A stretch of 64,000 nt of DNA. Origin: Bursaphelenchus xylophilus (lineage: Eukaryota > Nematoda > Chromadorea > Rhabditida > Aphelenchoididae). Under the pieces are notes generated by a model. The model saw only the letters and a program-made list of their open reading frames with translations, was not told the origin of the DNA and did not search any database. Every line of letters starts with the position of its first letter. The stretch's first letter is position 1. Where the stretch lies: positions 496,001 to 560,000 of the forward strand of contig CAJFCV020000005.1 in the NCBI GenBank assembly GCA_904066235.2. The letters run 5' to 3'. Shown here piece by piece: positions 23,778 to 35,269 of the stretch. A program made the translations under genes and the position numbers.

Positions 23778-24779
23778 CATATTCAACGATCTCCTGGGAC
23801 AGGAATTTTTGGCTAATTTTCTCTTGGCTATGCACAAGACCGGGTTCCAGTTTTGAGATACTAACCTTTATACTTCTTTTATTTTTTGATATCAAATTCG
23901 TCGTAATTTTTTCGTAGGAAAACTCTTCTCAACGAATTTTGATATCTCAAATCTCTTGTTCAAACGATGGTGGGTGGGTCTGTGAAAAAACAAAAGTTCC
24001 CACTGTGCTGTGAAAATTTCGGCTTTTTGCACAGTGCAATAAGCTTTACTGGTCCGTCGCTGACTTTTCTTGCATAGTGCATGTGGCCGAAATCATAACC
24101 GCGGCTTTGCCGACATACTAGTAATTCAATTCACCCTTTTTTCTGACCGTCACTTGCGCATTTACAAATAGTTTTACCTTTATCTCTTCATACAACTTAT
24201 CTCTTTGGTAGTACACTCACTTTACCGGGCCAGCCCTCACTTTACTCCCTCGAAGGCAGTGTTCTCATATTTGCTTCGGCCTCGGATCTATGTGTGTTCA
24301 AGAACAAGACTTCTATTAAAAAATAAACTCCAACAAAGGTTACCGTTTTTTGTCTCAAAAACTTACAACTCACCTGGTTACCGAATTTCTGTAATCCCAT
24401 TACATTTCACCTGGCTAAATTTTTTTTCGCATGGTAGACTCAACTATTATATACCTAGAAGATTTCTCACATTTTCGCCAGACTTTTGTTATTTTATTAT
24501 CGCATTAGACAAAAGAAATTTTTCGTTTCTTACTAGTCTACACCTGAGATTTATTGAATTACGCCCTTCCTTGACGAGATTCTATTTATAATTCAAAGGA
24601 GCTGAGAGGGGAAGTCCGGGAAGTCTGTGTGTCAGGAAGTCAATTGGAGATTTTTTTGGGAGAAAGGGCCACAAATCGCAAAAAAAAGATTTGTTTTTGC
24701 CAAATTTTCTTTGAATTCTGCTCGAAAAGAGCAAATCTTGTATGTAGACGTATGAAATGACGAAATCTCTTGGAATTTT

Positions 24780-25145
24780 CGATTCTAAATTTTAAATGGA
24801 TGAAAAAAATTTTACCTTGGTCCCCCCTTATCATTTTTTCAAAAATTTTTAAAAATCTCCAAAGTGAAACTCTCTGATTTTTTCAATTTTTCTCCCTGGT
24901 TGATCCAAATATCAGTCTGTCGGGAAAATAATGTGGATTTTTCGAGCCTTGGAATCGACCATTATCGCTGGATTTGGTGTGCGAATGCGGCGAGGCGACA
25001 CGTTTTACTGCAACAAATCCACATTATTTTCCCGACAGACTGATATTTAGATCAACCAGGGAGAAATCTTTGAAAAATCAGAGATTTTGATTTTGGAGAT
25101 TTTTTAAAATTTTTGAAAAAATGATAAGGGGGGACCAAGGTCAGA
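24780..25145. repeat. Palindrome with MITE family B at its centre
   Basis: Inverted arms ('ccttggtccccccttatca' ... 'tgataaggggggaccaagg') meet at 'ctccctggttgatcc' and its complement. A complete family B MITE (24914-25043, ends CAGTCTGTCGGGAAAATA) occupies the centre. Confidence 0.8.
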
Positions 25146-25451
25146 TTTTTTAAAATTTTTGTTTTTTTTTTAAATCTTTTCGATTGCCTACATTTTTTTA
25201 AATCTTGAACCCTCACTCTTTATTTTATTTTTTTTTTGAATCTTTATACTCCAAGACACATGATTTTACCTTCAATTTATTCCAAACACCTGTTCCTATT
25301 TACATTATGCTGGTTTAAAATTCCAGTTACAGCTTCGCTAATGATCTTAACGACTAGCTGGAGTCTGAAAAAACAGTTGTAATCTAATTTGAACTTGTAT
25401 TTAAACAATTTTTCTCTGAGTATTTTTTGTATTAAAATACGGGATTTTCAG

Positions 25452-28400
25452 ATGGAAAAGTTCGAAAATACAGATGACCGGTCGTTGGATGAGCTGTTTG
25501 ATCCGAAAGTTGATCATCTAAGGATATCATCGCAATATAGTGAGCAGAAAAAATTAGTGAGTTATTCTGATTTTATTTTTTCTTCTATTTTTTCATAATT
25601 TTTTTTTTAATTTTTTTAAATTTTTTATTTTTTTAGCTAATTATCACAATTATCGAAGCGGGTGGGGAAATGGATGTGGCCGAGTGCAAGGAGGCTCAGG
25701 TAAGCATTTTTTACATTTTTTGCGATATAAAGTTGCGCAGATTGGCCATCACCCAAAAAAATCAAAAGTCTTGGGAAAAATGATAGGGGCGCGACCTGCA
25801 GAGGACATTTTATACAATGAAGAGCTTTTTAGTCTTGACGCTTAGGCTTAGGCTTAATTGAAGCTTACAGGGGAAGTACTCCAATTACGACGCTCAGATT
25901 TTCTTTAAATTTTGCACACACGCCGGGTATGGACTATATATCAATTCTTGAAAGTTTTAGCTCGCGCTTTGCGGGCGCCGCCGAGATATCGAACGATTTT
26001 TGCCGCCGAGAGAGCACGCTAAACGTGGAGAGCGGTCAGAGAGAAAAGCGCTTTTTGGCCATAACTTTGGCAGTTCCGTGCGGAAAAATTTGATTTTTTG
26101 TAAAAACATTATCCTTTACGGTAGAAATAGGCATGAATTTTTTCGTGCCGAAATTCGGTAAAAAGTCCTAAATTTTCGCCAACTTTCGATCCACAAATCT
26201 TGGTTGTTTCTGCAAAGCGCGAGCTAGGCTTCTCGCATATATCCTAGAAAAAAAATGTTCTAAATTTGTGCCAAGTTTCATCAAAATCTGAGCGTCGCAC
26301 TTGGACTACTTCCCCTGTTAGTTTAGGCTTAATTGAAGCTTAGTTTAGCTTAGGCTTAGGCTTTCATTTCTTGCCTGGGCCGCAGCTCGCATTGTCTTTT
26401 CATTTTTGGGGTGCCCAATCTTGCACGATATTAATTCTTTTTTTTTACACTATATTAATTTTTCAGGTCCGAGTTGCCCTTCTATCGGACAAAACGATCC
26501 GAAAAAGGACCGAATTCGAGGTCGGTCCGGTTTTCAAATTTGCCAAAACATTTGCCTTCAAAATTGAACTCGGTGAGTGTTTACAATTATAAACCTTCTG
26601 ACTAGAAATTTCAGCTGGTCATAGTCTTAATTATGCAAATTTTTAATGATTTAAAATTTAATATTTAAATTTTTAGAATATTCAATTTTAAATTTCTGTT
26701 CTAAAAATAATAAATCTCGGATTTTGAATAATAGATTTTTTAATTATTTAAATTTTTTGATCATGCAAATTTGTGAAATTAAAAATTTTGAATATGCAAA
26801 TTTGTGAAATTAAAAATTTTAAATATGCAAATTTGTGAAATTAAAAATTTTGAATATGCAAATTTGTGAAATTAAAAATTTTAAATATGCAAATTTGTGA
26901 AATTAAAAATTTTGAATATGCAAATTTGTGAAATTAAAAATTTTAAATATGCAAATTTGTGAAATTAAAAATTTTGAATATGCAAATTTGTAAAATTAAA
27001 AATTTTGATTATGCAAATTTGTGAAATTAAAAATTTTGAATATGCAAATTTTTTGCTGATTATTTTTTTTTGCCTGTTTATGAACGATCTAATAAATAGC
27101 CATTATTAAATATGCAAATTTTTTTTTGGATATGCAAATTTTTGAAAAATTTATTCCAGATAAACTCCCAGATGCAGTTGTCCGAATGCGACTCTACCGA
27201 AAACGAAGGCCCAAGCGCAGTCAGCTGGTGGGGGAATGTTTTCTGAAGGGGAAAAAAGTCGATGGGCAATCCATTCATATCATGAAGTTGAGACCTCCGA
27301 TCATCTGCTCCAAAAAGGTGAGTGTAAAATCTGTATTATTGAAAAAGTCTCATCATTTTTGAGCAAAAAAAAATTTTTTAAATAAATAAAAATTTTTAGT
27401 TTTTTGGAAAAAGTTCCTTATTTTGGCCACAACAAGGGTATTCTGCGAACTGCGCCCAAGCTTGGGAACTAAAGTTAAGAAAAAAGGCTTGGGCTCTAAC
27501 TGGCACTGAATTACTATAATAGCTCTATAGTTTTATGGGTACCTACGAAGGCGATGGCGACTCATTTAGTCCTATACGGAGGCAATAAGTTTAGTTCCGG
27601 ACATGTTTCATCGTATAAAGTGTAAAATCGCGGGCTGCAGCCGTTTTTAAAGGGTAAGGTAGTACGTAAAAAAGAAGGTACCTCACTAACTAAATCCACT
27701 GTCCGGGCATTGACAACGATGAATTGAGCGTGCACGCTAAATTTGGGCTAATTCCGACCAGTTTCCGCAAAGTTATAAGTTGTGGCCAAAATAAGGAACT
27801 TTTACCAGTTTTTTTTCTAGTCCACCCTTGCCATAGCTTTTTTTTGAACTTTTGCATGGGCTTTCTTTTGAAAAATTAAATTTTTATTTTTTTAGGGAAT
27901 TGAGACTGTTGCGATGGTGGAGAAAGGTGATATTGCGGTCCAGGTAATACCTTATATTCCAAAAAAATATTTTTCGATTTTTTTACGTACGAGTCTTCTA
28001 GTTTCTATATTATGACTTCTCACGCTGCACAAAATTTTTTTAAATTTTAGCCTTCTCTATTTGCCAAAAGTCTGCGAAATTCCGGGTGTTTTCGAGATTT
28101 TTCTTCCATTTCAGCAGACAATTTGAAATTTAATCGGTATTTTTCCGCACTATCCGATGACACAAACTGCGTAGGGGGGTTCGGGTTGTGACATTCGCCT
28201 AAAATGTCATTTCAGATGATATAAAAATGAACAAGAAAAAAATTATGACCCATTTACGGAACGATGATTTTTCAGAAATTGACGAGTGAAATCTCAACGG
28301 CTTTTGTGCCGTCGCCAATGAAGACGCTTCCCTTAACGACGCCGAAGCCGAATCAGTCGATTTTGAAGAGAATTACGGCCGCTCATGGGAGCGAAGTCAT

Positions 28401-28589
28401 GATCTCGTTGGCCTACAGCGAGGAGCATGAGACTTTTAGAGTGGCCATTGAGAAGACTTCGGCCATGGAAAAACTGAAAACTGATGATGGAAAAAGCGTT
28501 GGTAAGAGGGTTTTGGGGGCGTCAGGAAAGAAAATTCCGGTATTTCGGTAAAAAAATATTTTTTGATATTTTTTTGAATTTTTTGATTT

Positions 28590-28620
<31 letters not shown>

Positions 28621-30024
28621 GAAATTAAAGGGCTTTATCGGACTTTGATTCAACGTTTCACTTATTTAGAGCAGCATTTTTTGAAAAAAAAAATAAAAAA
28701 GAAATCAAAAAAAAAACTTCAAAAAATGGTCAGGGGGGACCAAGGCAAAATTTTCGGTTGAAACGTGAAAAAAATTCACCCCTCAGATTTGAGTAAAACT
28801 TGGTCCAAATTTAAACTAAGCCTTGCTAAGACATATTTGAGATTTTCACCTTGCGCTTTGCAGAACTGACCGAGTTTTTTAGTGCGAAAATTTAAAAAAA
28901 AATAGATTTTTTTTCGATTTTTGGTTAATAATCAAAATTTCTCTTTCAGACTGCTTTTTCCAAATCATTGTCCGCTCCGATGGTGTCGAATTGTGCAGGC
29001 ATAGGACAAAGATGCTCAACTGTACCAGCGAATGTGAGGTTGATGAGTCAGTTGTTGTTCCGGTAAGTGATATTATACGAGCATTATTTGGTGACCATTG
29101 CTTTTATCGTTGCTATCTTTTCTTGATTTGTTTTAAAAATCAAACACCATTTGGCTTTGCGTATTTTAACTATTTGTATCCAAATTTGTATACAAATTTT
29201 TTCAAAAACTCAGTCCAAAATGGAATGCATTTTCCCAAAAAATGACCTTATGCGACGCTCAGATTTTGATGAAACTTGGCACGAATTTAGAATAATATTT
29301 TCTGAAATATATGCGAGACTCCTAGCTCGCGCTTTGCAGAAACAACCGAGATTTTTAGATCGAAAATCGGCGAAAATTTAGGACTTTTTGCCGAATTTCG
29401 GCACGAAAAGTTTCATGCCTATTTCTACCGTAAAGTATAATGTTTCTACAAAAAATCAAATCCTTCCGCACGAAACTGCCAAAGTTATGGCCAAAAAGCG
29501 CTTTTCTCTCTGACCGCTCTCCACATTTAGCGTGCTCTCTCGGCGGCAAAAATCGATCGATATCTCGGCGGCGCCCGCAAAGCGCGAGCTAAAACTTTCA
29601 GGAATTGATATCTAGTCCGTACCCGACGTGTGTGCAAATTTTAAAGAAAATCTGAGCGTCGCACTTGGAGTACTTCCCCAAAATCCAAAAAATAAAAAAA
29701 AAAGTTCCCTTGGTCCCCCCTCACTGTTTTTTTTTCACACTCATCGTCAAAAAATTTTTTTTTTTTTTTTTGAATTTTTTATTTTCTAAACTTCCCCATT
29801 TTCAGGCCACTCTCAAAGAGCTCCACGACATTACCGTAATCATCGGCCTTTTCTGCGTTTCCGGCTTCCTGAAACGCCGCGCCCTCTTGGGTTTTATTCG
29901 CATGGGCGCGGACGAGATGGAAAGTGCGGACGCGGCGGAGCATTGGATGGAGATGGTCCATGATATTGGGCGCTCCGTGGAGCGATGGCACAATCTTCGG
30001 CGGCCGAAGAATCTAACTTTGTAA
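25452..30024 (+). CDS. Synaptotagmin-like protein with two C2 domains
   Basis: The exons are 25452-25556, 25637-25699, 26467-26572, 27160-27317, 27896-27943, 28276-28501, 28950-29062 and 29806-30024. All phases agree, giving 345 aa. C2A covers about residues 20-150 (LRISSQYSEQKKLL opening, LVGECFL late strand). C2B covers about 200-345, opening with GSEVMISLAYSEEHETFRVA and closing with the synaptotagmin C-terminal signature around AEHWMEM...WHNL. The loop aspartates that bind calcium in synaptotagmins are replaced (YRKRRPKRSQ in C2A, GFLKRRALLG in C2B), so the protein probably works without calcium. It would be expected in membrane trafficking. No membrane segment lies in these exons; the TTTTCAG directly before the ATG leaves room for an upstream exon (see 15520). 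An AATAAA follows near 30117. Confidence 0.85.
25868..26318. repeat. 450-bp foldback element, intronic
   Basis: Ends CAGGGGAAGTACTCCAA and TTGGACTACTTCCCCTG in intron 2 of the synaptotagmin-like gene. The flanks repeat 'taggcttaattgaagctta'. Confidence 0.85.
26764..27055. repeat. 31-bp tandem minisatellite
   Basis: About nine units of 'gcaaatttgtgaaattaaaaattttRaatat' in which R alternates mostly G, A, G, A. It lies in intron 3 of the synaptotagmin-like gene. The repeats are contiguous without spacers, so this is not a CRISPR array. Confidence 0.9.
27410..27803. repeat. 395-bp inverted-repeat element, family C, intronic
   Basis: AAAGTTCCTTATTTTGGCC ends, in intron 4 of the synaptotagmin-like gene. 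Same orientation as the copy at 4930. Confidence 0.85.
29247..29680. repeat. 450-bp foldback element, left end truncated, intronic
   Basis: It starts inside the left repeat ('tgcgacgctcagattttgat') and ends TTGGAGTACTTCCCC, in the last intron of the synaptotagmin-like gene. Confidence 0.8.
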
Positions 30025-30116
30025 AAATTTGAGGAATCAATTGTAAATACCGTCCGTATTTTTACTGGTGACATGTTATATCAAATCATTGGCGAATTGT
30101 TTACTTATTTATTGTG

Positions 30117-30122
30117 AATAAA
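30117..30122 (+). terminator. Polyadenylation signal of the synaptotagmin-like gene
   Basis: AATAAA occurs about 95 bases after the TAA stop, in the sequence 'gtgaataaacag'. Confidence 0.6.
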
Positions 30123-30330
30123 CAGAAAAAATTTTGATTTTTGAGGGAATTTAAAATTGACTTAAAAATAAAAAAATATTAAAAAAATAATATTTTTTTT
30201 TTCAAAAAATCCCGTTTTTAGCAGGTCTTACAAAGATGTGGGAAGTCCGGGAAGATCAAGTTGTCTGGCCCTTTATTAAATGGGAATCCTGGTGGAAACT
30301 GAAAGCAAATATTACATTAGAAACTCACGT

Positions 30331-31085
30331 CAGTCTGTCGGGAAAATAATGAGCACAATGCCGCTTGTCGAGTCGCTGAGACAACTAGGCATGGCTCCGG
30401 GCCGGGCTTTTCAAAACTTTCCGGCCCGGGCCGGGCCGACTAATTTCTCGGCCCGGGACGGCCCGGTTTTTTTGAAATCTGACTTTTGCCCGGAAAAAGG
30501 GAAAAATAAGCTTTTTCGATAGAATTTTTCATTTTTTCGAACACAATGCTGATAGCAAACGTAAAGTGACATTTGAAAAAATTTTCAGAAATTCTAAAGT
30601 GCGACCTCATAGTTAATACGCTGGCAAAAAGAGAAAAGGGAAAACGTTTCAAAAATACGCAATACGCTTGTAGGTTTTTTCAAAGCCGATAAAAGACCGG
30701 TGATAAGATATTTTTGCTAAAATTTGGGTAACTATACACAAAATTTTATGATTTTTTGTAACCATATGGCAAGACAATTTATGGCGACTTAGTAATTTAT
30801 AAAAATAGTCAAGCGGCAATTGCTCTATACATAGGTTTTGCTAAATTATTCTTTACATTTTGCGAAAATGTCCAATAATTTTCCCTTCATTTCCCGCTTT
30901 CTTTCTTTCCAGCCTAGCACAAAAATTTTCCGGGCCGAACCGGGCCGGGCTTTCCAAATTTTCCAAGCCCGGGCCGGTTTGCAGCCATGCTTAGAGACAA
31001 CTTGATTTTTTTCACAACTTACTTTTTTGGCGGCAAAAAAATGATTTTGATGCAACAGAGTGCTCATTACTTTCCCCTCGGACTG
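30331..31085. repeat. MITE family A split by a GC-rich inserted element
   Basis: The left MITE half is 30331-30386 and the right half 30994-31085. Rejoined, they make an ordinary family A copy. Confidence 0.8.
30387..30993. mobile_element. 607-bp element with GCATGGCTCCGGGCC-type ends and 9-bp target duplication
   Basis: GAGACAACT occurs on both sides (30378-30386 and 30994-31002). The ends are imperfect inverted repeats (aggcatggctccgggccggg ... cccgggccggtttgcagccatgctta). The 8-9 bp duplication fits a hAT-type non-autonomous element. Related GC-rich ends occur at 32.13, 32.81, 36.6, 37.38 and 45.4 kb. Confidence 0.8.
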
Positions 31086-31156
31086 ATATTTTGGATGAAA
31101 TTTTGTAGTTTTTCCCGTTCGATTTCCCTAAAATTTTGTGGGCCAAACGAATGTAC

Positions 31157-31400
31157 AGGGTCTTTCAAGAAACGTGAAGGAAAGTAGGAGGCTATAACTT
31201 TCGGCGGAGGCGGCGCAGAGACTTCGTTTTTGGAATATGTATTTTTAAGCGACATTATTTTTTGCCTACGGAATAACAAGATTTTTAAGTGCAAACTGAG
31301 GTCGCTACAACCTTTTGAAAAGGGCTTTTTTACCCCGAAAACCAGGGGGTTTCGGTTGAAAATGATCGAGAAATTTCAGCGTTTTTCGGTTGAAAGGTGC
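31157..31400. repeat. Repeat family G copy
   Basis: It starts 'acagggtctttcaagaaacg' and includes 'ggcggaggcggcgcagagac' and 'gtgcaaactgaggtcgct'. The second copy is at 58312-58575. Confidence 0.75.
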
Positions 31401-31436
31401 GCTTTCATTCCAGCAACTTTACGGACGAGTTAGTAT

Positions 31437-31573
31437 TAGTCTGTCGGGAAAATAATGAGCACAATGTCTCTGTACCGTTCACGTCGCTGAAGTGAAAAAA
31501 CAATTATACATATTTTGCGTTTTCTCAGCATTTTTTGATGCGACAGCATGCTCATTATTTTCCCGACAGACTG
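31437..31573. repeat. MITE family A copy
   Basis: Perfect ends TAGTCTGTCGGGAAAATAAT and complement, directly downstream of the donor of the secreted-protein gene at 31.6-31.9 kb. Confidence 0.85.
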
Positions 31574-31607
31574 ATATATTTATATACTCATCATTGTGAA
31601 CACTTAC

Positions 31608-31926
31608 TCTCTTTTTGAAATACGCTTTCTCGGCTGTAAAATGCTTTTTGACCAAGGCGATTTCCTCCGGAGTCGCTCGTCGTTTAGTGCCGTCGCATTC
31701 AATTATGAGGCCGTTCTAAAAAAGCAAAGATATAAATTGGCAGAAACAGAAACATGGCCAAAAACCCTTTTTTTCTTGTCAAATTTGAGACACTTCCTTT
31801 ATAAACTTATACTTAAACCTATCGTATTTAACCTACCACATATTCGCAGCCATTCACTTGCCATAATCCGTTGACGGTGTTGATTAAACTTGCAGAAAAC
31901 AAGATAAATACAATTAAACCATTCAT
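31608..31926 (-). CDS. Small secreted protein, possibly pepsin inhibitor-3-like (partial)
   Basis: Exon 1 is 31926-31837: an ATG followed by a clear signal peptide (MNGLIVFILFSASLINTVNG) and then LWQVNGCEYV. Exon 2 is 31715-31608, joined in phase 0, and reads NGLIIECDG...RRATPEEIALV...AYFKKR before a GTAAGT donor. The pattern of Cys, 'NGL', Arg, 'TPEE' and a charged helix ending in YxKK resembles the pepsin inhibitor-3-like domain of nematodes. Sequence that short makes the family call tentative. I could not find a further exon: the DNA beyond the donor is MITE and repeat down to 30.1 kb. The gene may be truncated or have a long repeat-filled intron. Confidence 0.55.
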
Positions 31927-32132
31927 TATGTAAAGGTGTTTCGTGTATAATTGAACAAGATTTTTCTGAGCAACGGGAAATTCGATTTCCATTTTTTATT
32001 ACCGATTTCACAAGATGGAGTCATCTTTTAACGGCTTTTGTTGGAAAATTAATTTATGCAAGGGGTTCCAATGATGATTTTAAAATCTCTTTTTGAAATA
32101 GGTTTTATTTACAGGAGTAATTTTGGGATTAC

Positions 32133-32838
32133 CAGAAATGGTAGAGCCGGGCCGGGCTAGGAAATTTCGAAAAGGGCAGGCCGAGCTTTTCTTGGCTGGG
32201 CTTGGGGCTGGACCTGTTCTTTTGGGGCCGCGCTTTGGACTCGAGATTCGAAATTTTAAGCCCTGTCCTTTTCAAAAAAAAACCCAAAAAAAGAGATTTT
32301 TTAGGAGCCTGGGAGATGTTTCACGTACAAAAGGGCACTAACTTGAGCTAGCGGCATCACGCAAAAAGAGGAGAGAGCAGAGAAAAAGAGCAGCGGTAAC
32401 TTGAGTGATCCCTCTTCTTTTTGATTGGCAAATCGGGCGACTTTTTATGGACTTGACCGGACATTTTAGGTCATAACTTTTGACACAATGGACCAATTTA
32501 CGCCCTTCCAAAAAAATATTAATGCTGGCGGTACACAGAATATGCATATATAAATATCCATGTATTATGCGCATATAAATATCCATGTATTCTGTGTACC
32601 ACCAGCATTAATATTTTTTTGGAAGGGCGCCAATTGGTCCACTGTATCAAAAGTTATGGCCCAAAATGTGCGGCCAAAGTCGATAAAAAGTCAGGTCACT
32701 CGAGTTACCACTCCTCTTTTTCTCTGCTCTCTCCGCTTTTTCTGTGATGCCGCTAACTCGAGTTAGTGTCCTTTTTGTACGTGAAACATCCCCCAGGGTC
32801 CGGAAATGCCAAAAGCCCGGCTCTGTAGCCATGTCTGA
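32133..32838. repeat. GC-rich element containing a complete repeat family F palindrome
   Basis: The outer ends are 'agagccgggccgggctag' and 'aaagcccggctctgtagcc'. Inside, 32305-32800 is a palindrome with arms 'gatgtttcacgtacaaaa...gcactaact' and 'aaaaatattaatgctgg'. It looks like one element inserted in another. Confidence 0.65.
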
Positions 32839-32903
32839 AAATTATATACTACAATTATATACATGTATATTTATACAAATTAATATTATTATTATGATCA
32901 CAT

Positions 32904-33616
32904 CTACTGGCTGTCCTCATTCGGAATCGTATCCAAAAACGAGGTTTTGCTGAGAAAACATTCACAGGCGACAGGAATATCAATGTAGACAAATTCCCAT
33001 TCCTCGCAGTCCTTAGTGCCTCGGTTGTGCATCACTTTGAAGCTGAGTGTCTTGCTCATGCATTTGCCTTGGGCTGAAATCCGAAATGTTTGCACAAAGG
33101 AAACCTTAAAAGTGCGACGCTGATATCTTTTTTTAACGCGCCATGCATAGGTCCGTATCAATTCCTGAAAGTTTTAACTCGCATTTTGCTGGCGCAGCCT
33201 AGATATTCAACGATCTTTGCGCTTAAGTCAAAATTTCATCGTATATAACCCCTTCGATTTCGAAAATTTGCAAGTAAAAATCCGTCGTATAATATGTCAC
33301 CCTTAATTTTTTAACCTCAAAAAGCAAGACTCTTCGGTATCAGTTGTAAAACCATATATCTTCTGGACTTATTTAAACTGCGGATGTATCCAAAATTTCA
33401 AAAAAAAAATCCTCGTCTCCAAAAACCTACCGTATCCGGTAAAATGGTCGAAGATGCATCTTCCATCGTCTTTCCCACAATTCACGGCATTCAGAAAGCT
33501 GGGAAAACAGTCGCTGCTCATCACGAAGATCCCTTGACAAGCTGAACACAATTTCTCATGATCCAAGACCTCCTCATCTCCTCTGACAGTGCAATTGCCA
33601 ATCGTAATGAACTTTT
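32904..33616 (-). CDS. Cysteine-rich secreted protein, cystine-knot (IL-17-like?) C-terminal part
   Basis: Two exons are supported: 33616-33431, entered in phase 1, and 33073-32904, ending in TAG. They join in phase 1. The protein has regularly placed cysteines: IGNCTV, LCSACQG, SSDCFPS, NAVNCGKDDGRCIF, QGKCMSK, KDCEEWEF and a closing IDIPVACECF. The C-x-C near the end after a 'PVxC' turn is seen in IL-17-type and related cystine-knot ligands, which nematodes have. That family call is inference. An upstream exon with a signal peptide must exist but I could not place it between 33.6 and 34 kb. The intron holds short repeat fragments. Confidence 0.6.
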
Positions 33617-33875
33617 CTGAAAGCTGTTCTTTATTTTGTTCGTTTTTTTGGTGATTTGGAACATATACTCATAGCAATTGACTGCAAAAATATTATAATT
33701 GAGCTAATCATTCCTTAAAATGTTTGCGATACGAAAAAAGTATATACGAGTACTCGGTATGACGCATGGCCTAGATTTTGTTCAATAGAAGTATGAGTAA
33801 GTCGGTTTTAATCTTGAGCAAAAGCTCAAGATTTCTTCGCTTCCACCTCATTTTTCTTGGGCTCCTTTGCTTGTT

Positions 33876-35025
33876 ATGGGAATTATGAAGAGCCAAAAAG
33901 CGTTTTTTGCTACTCTCTTGATTGTAGTGTTTGTCAGGGCATCAAATGTAAGTCAAATTAAGAATGAATATTACGGGAATTTACAAGGGAAGTACCCCAA
34001 GCGCGACGCTCAGATTTTCTTTAAATTTTGCACACACTTTGGGTATAGGCCACATAATAATTTTTGAAAACTTTAGCTCGCGCTTTGAAGTTGCAGCCGA
34101 GATATTGAACGATATTTGCGGCCGAGAGAGCAGGCAAAAGGCGGAGAGCGGCAGAAAAAAAACACTTTTCGGCCGTATCTTTGCTAGTTCCGCCTGGAAA
34201 AAAAATGATTTTTTGTGGAAAGATTTTACTCTATGCTAAAAATCAACATGAAAGTTTTCATCCCTGGAATTCGTAAAAAAATTGTAATATTTTTTTTAAA
34301 CTTTCGACTTAAAGATCTCGGTCGTTTCTGCAAACTGCAAGCTAGATTTCTCGAATATGTCTTAAAAAGGTTTTTCTAATTTTGTACCCAATTTCATCAA
34401 AATCTGAGCGTCTCAATTGGGATACTTCCACTTTAAGTTTGAAGGTTACCTTGGTCCACCCTTACCATTTTTTTCTTCGGTCCCGGCCTGGGGAGGGTAC
34501 TAATATTAAGGGGGAAAACTTGACCACCCCAAAAAAAAACTTGACCCGACCCGCAATGGTCGGGTCACCCCCTCTCCCTAGCTATGTCCCTATGACAATC
34601 TCTCCAAGTCCCTCTAAAAACTCTAACTTCAGGCCTGCTTTGGCGGCTCCAATGATGATCAAAAACTTTCTCCTGAAGACCTCGGCTACCCCAAAGAGGC
34701 AGAAGAAATAATTCAGGCCAATCGCTCGGCTATGGCCAATATTTCCGCGGCCGCAAAGACGCATAAAATCGGGAAACTTGACGTGGCAAAAGACTACTAT
34801 TCCGACCTGGAAGACGATGAGAAATCAACAACAAAGTCGTCGATGAAAACGATTGTTGTGTTTGCAACGGCTTCACCAAAGCCTTTAACTCCAAAGCCCA
34901 GAATTTCGCAGCCTTTCCAAGCGCCGCCGCCTGCGTTTGTGCCGTTCTTCCAGCCGTTTCAGCCATTCCCACCGAACAGAAATCCCTTTATGCCCATGAT
35001 GATTCCGGCGCATAGAATGCAATAG
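33876..35025 (+). CDS. Secreted Pro-rich single-Cys protein, cluster member 1
   Basis: Exon 1 (33876-33947) encodes a signal peptide; the second ATG at 33885 gives the better one (MKSQKAFFATLLIVVFVRAS). It ends in phase 0 at AAT|GTAAGT. Exon 2 (34633-35025) follows CTTCAG and begins ACFGGSNDD. An acidic helical region comes next, then a Pro/Phe-rich tail (PFQAPPPAFVPFFQPFQPF). The mature protein has one cysteine, the second residue of exon 2, as in the three genes that follow. The intron contains a 450-bp foldback element. AATAAA lies near 35107. Caution: exon 1 DNA is duplicated near 41.59 and 40.97 kb, where it reads in another frame as the end of another gene, so this exon is less certain than exon 2. 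Confidence 0.6.
33986..34435. repeat. 450-bp foldback element, intronic
   Basis: Ends CAAGGGAAGTACCCCAAG and a decayed right end (CAATTGGGATACTTCCAC). More diverged than most copies. Confidence 0.75.
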
Positions 35026-35269
35026 TCCAAAAACAATTTTTTTTTGTAAAATACGGAACGGAAAATTGGACTTGAATTTTTGGCCTTGGATTTATTTTTG
35101 ACTTGAATAAAACACTTCAATAGCTCCAGTCAGCAGTTAAAAGTGAGTAACCGATGACTAAAGCTCTAATGCAGTTAAGGTACGGTAGAATTTAAATGGT
35201 ATTTATGTCAGCAGGCAATACATTTTGCACCAAAAAAAAGACTAAAGTTGTCCAGCTATTAATCAAAAT

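Noticed and set aside
26764..27055. CRISPR-like array
   Set aside because: Units are contiguous with no unique spacers, and the context is a eukaryotic intron.
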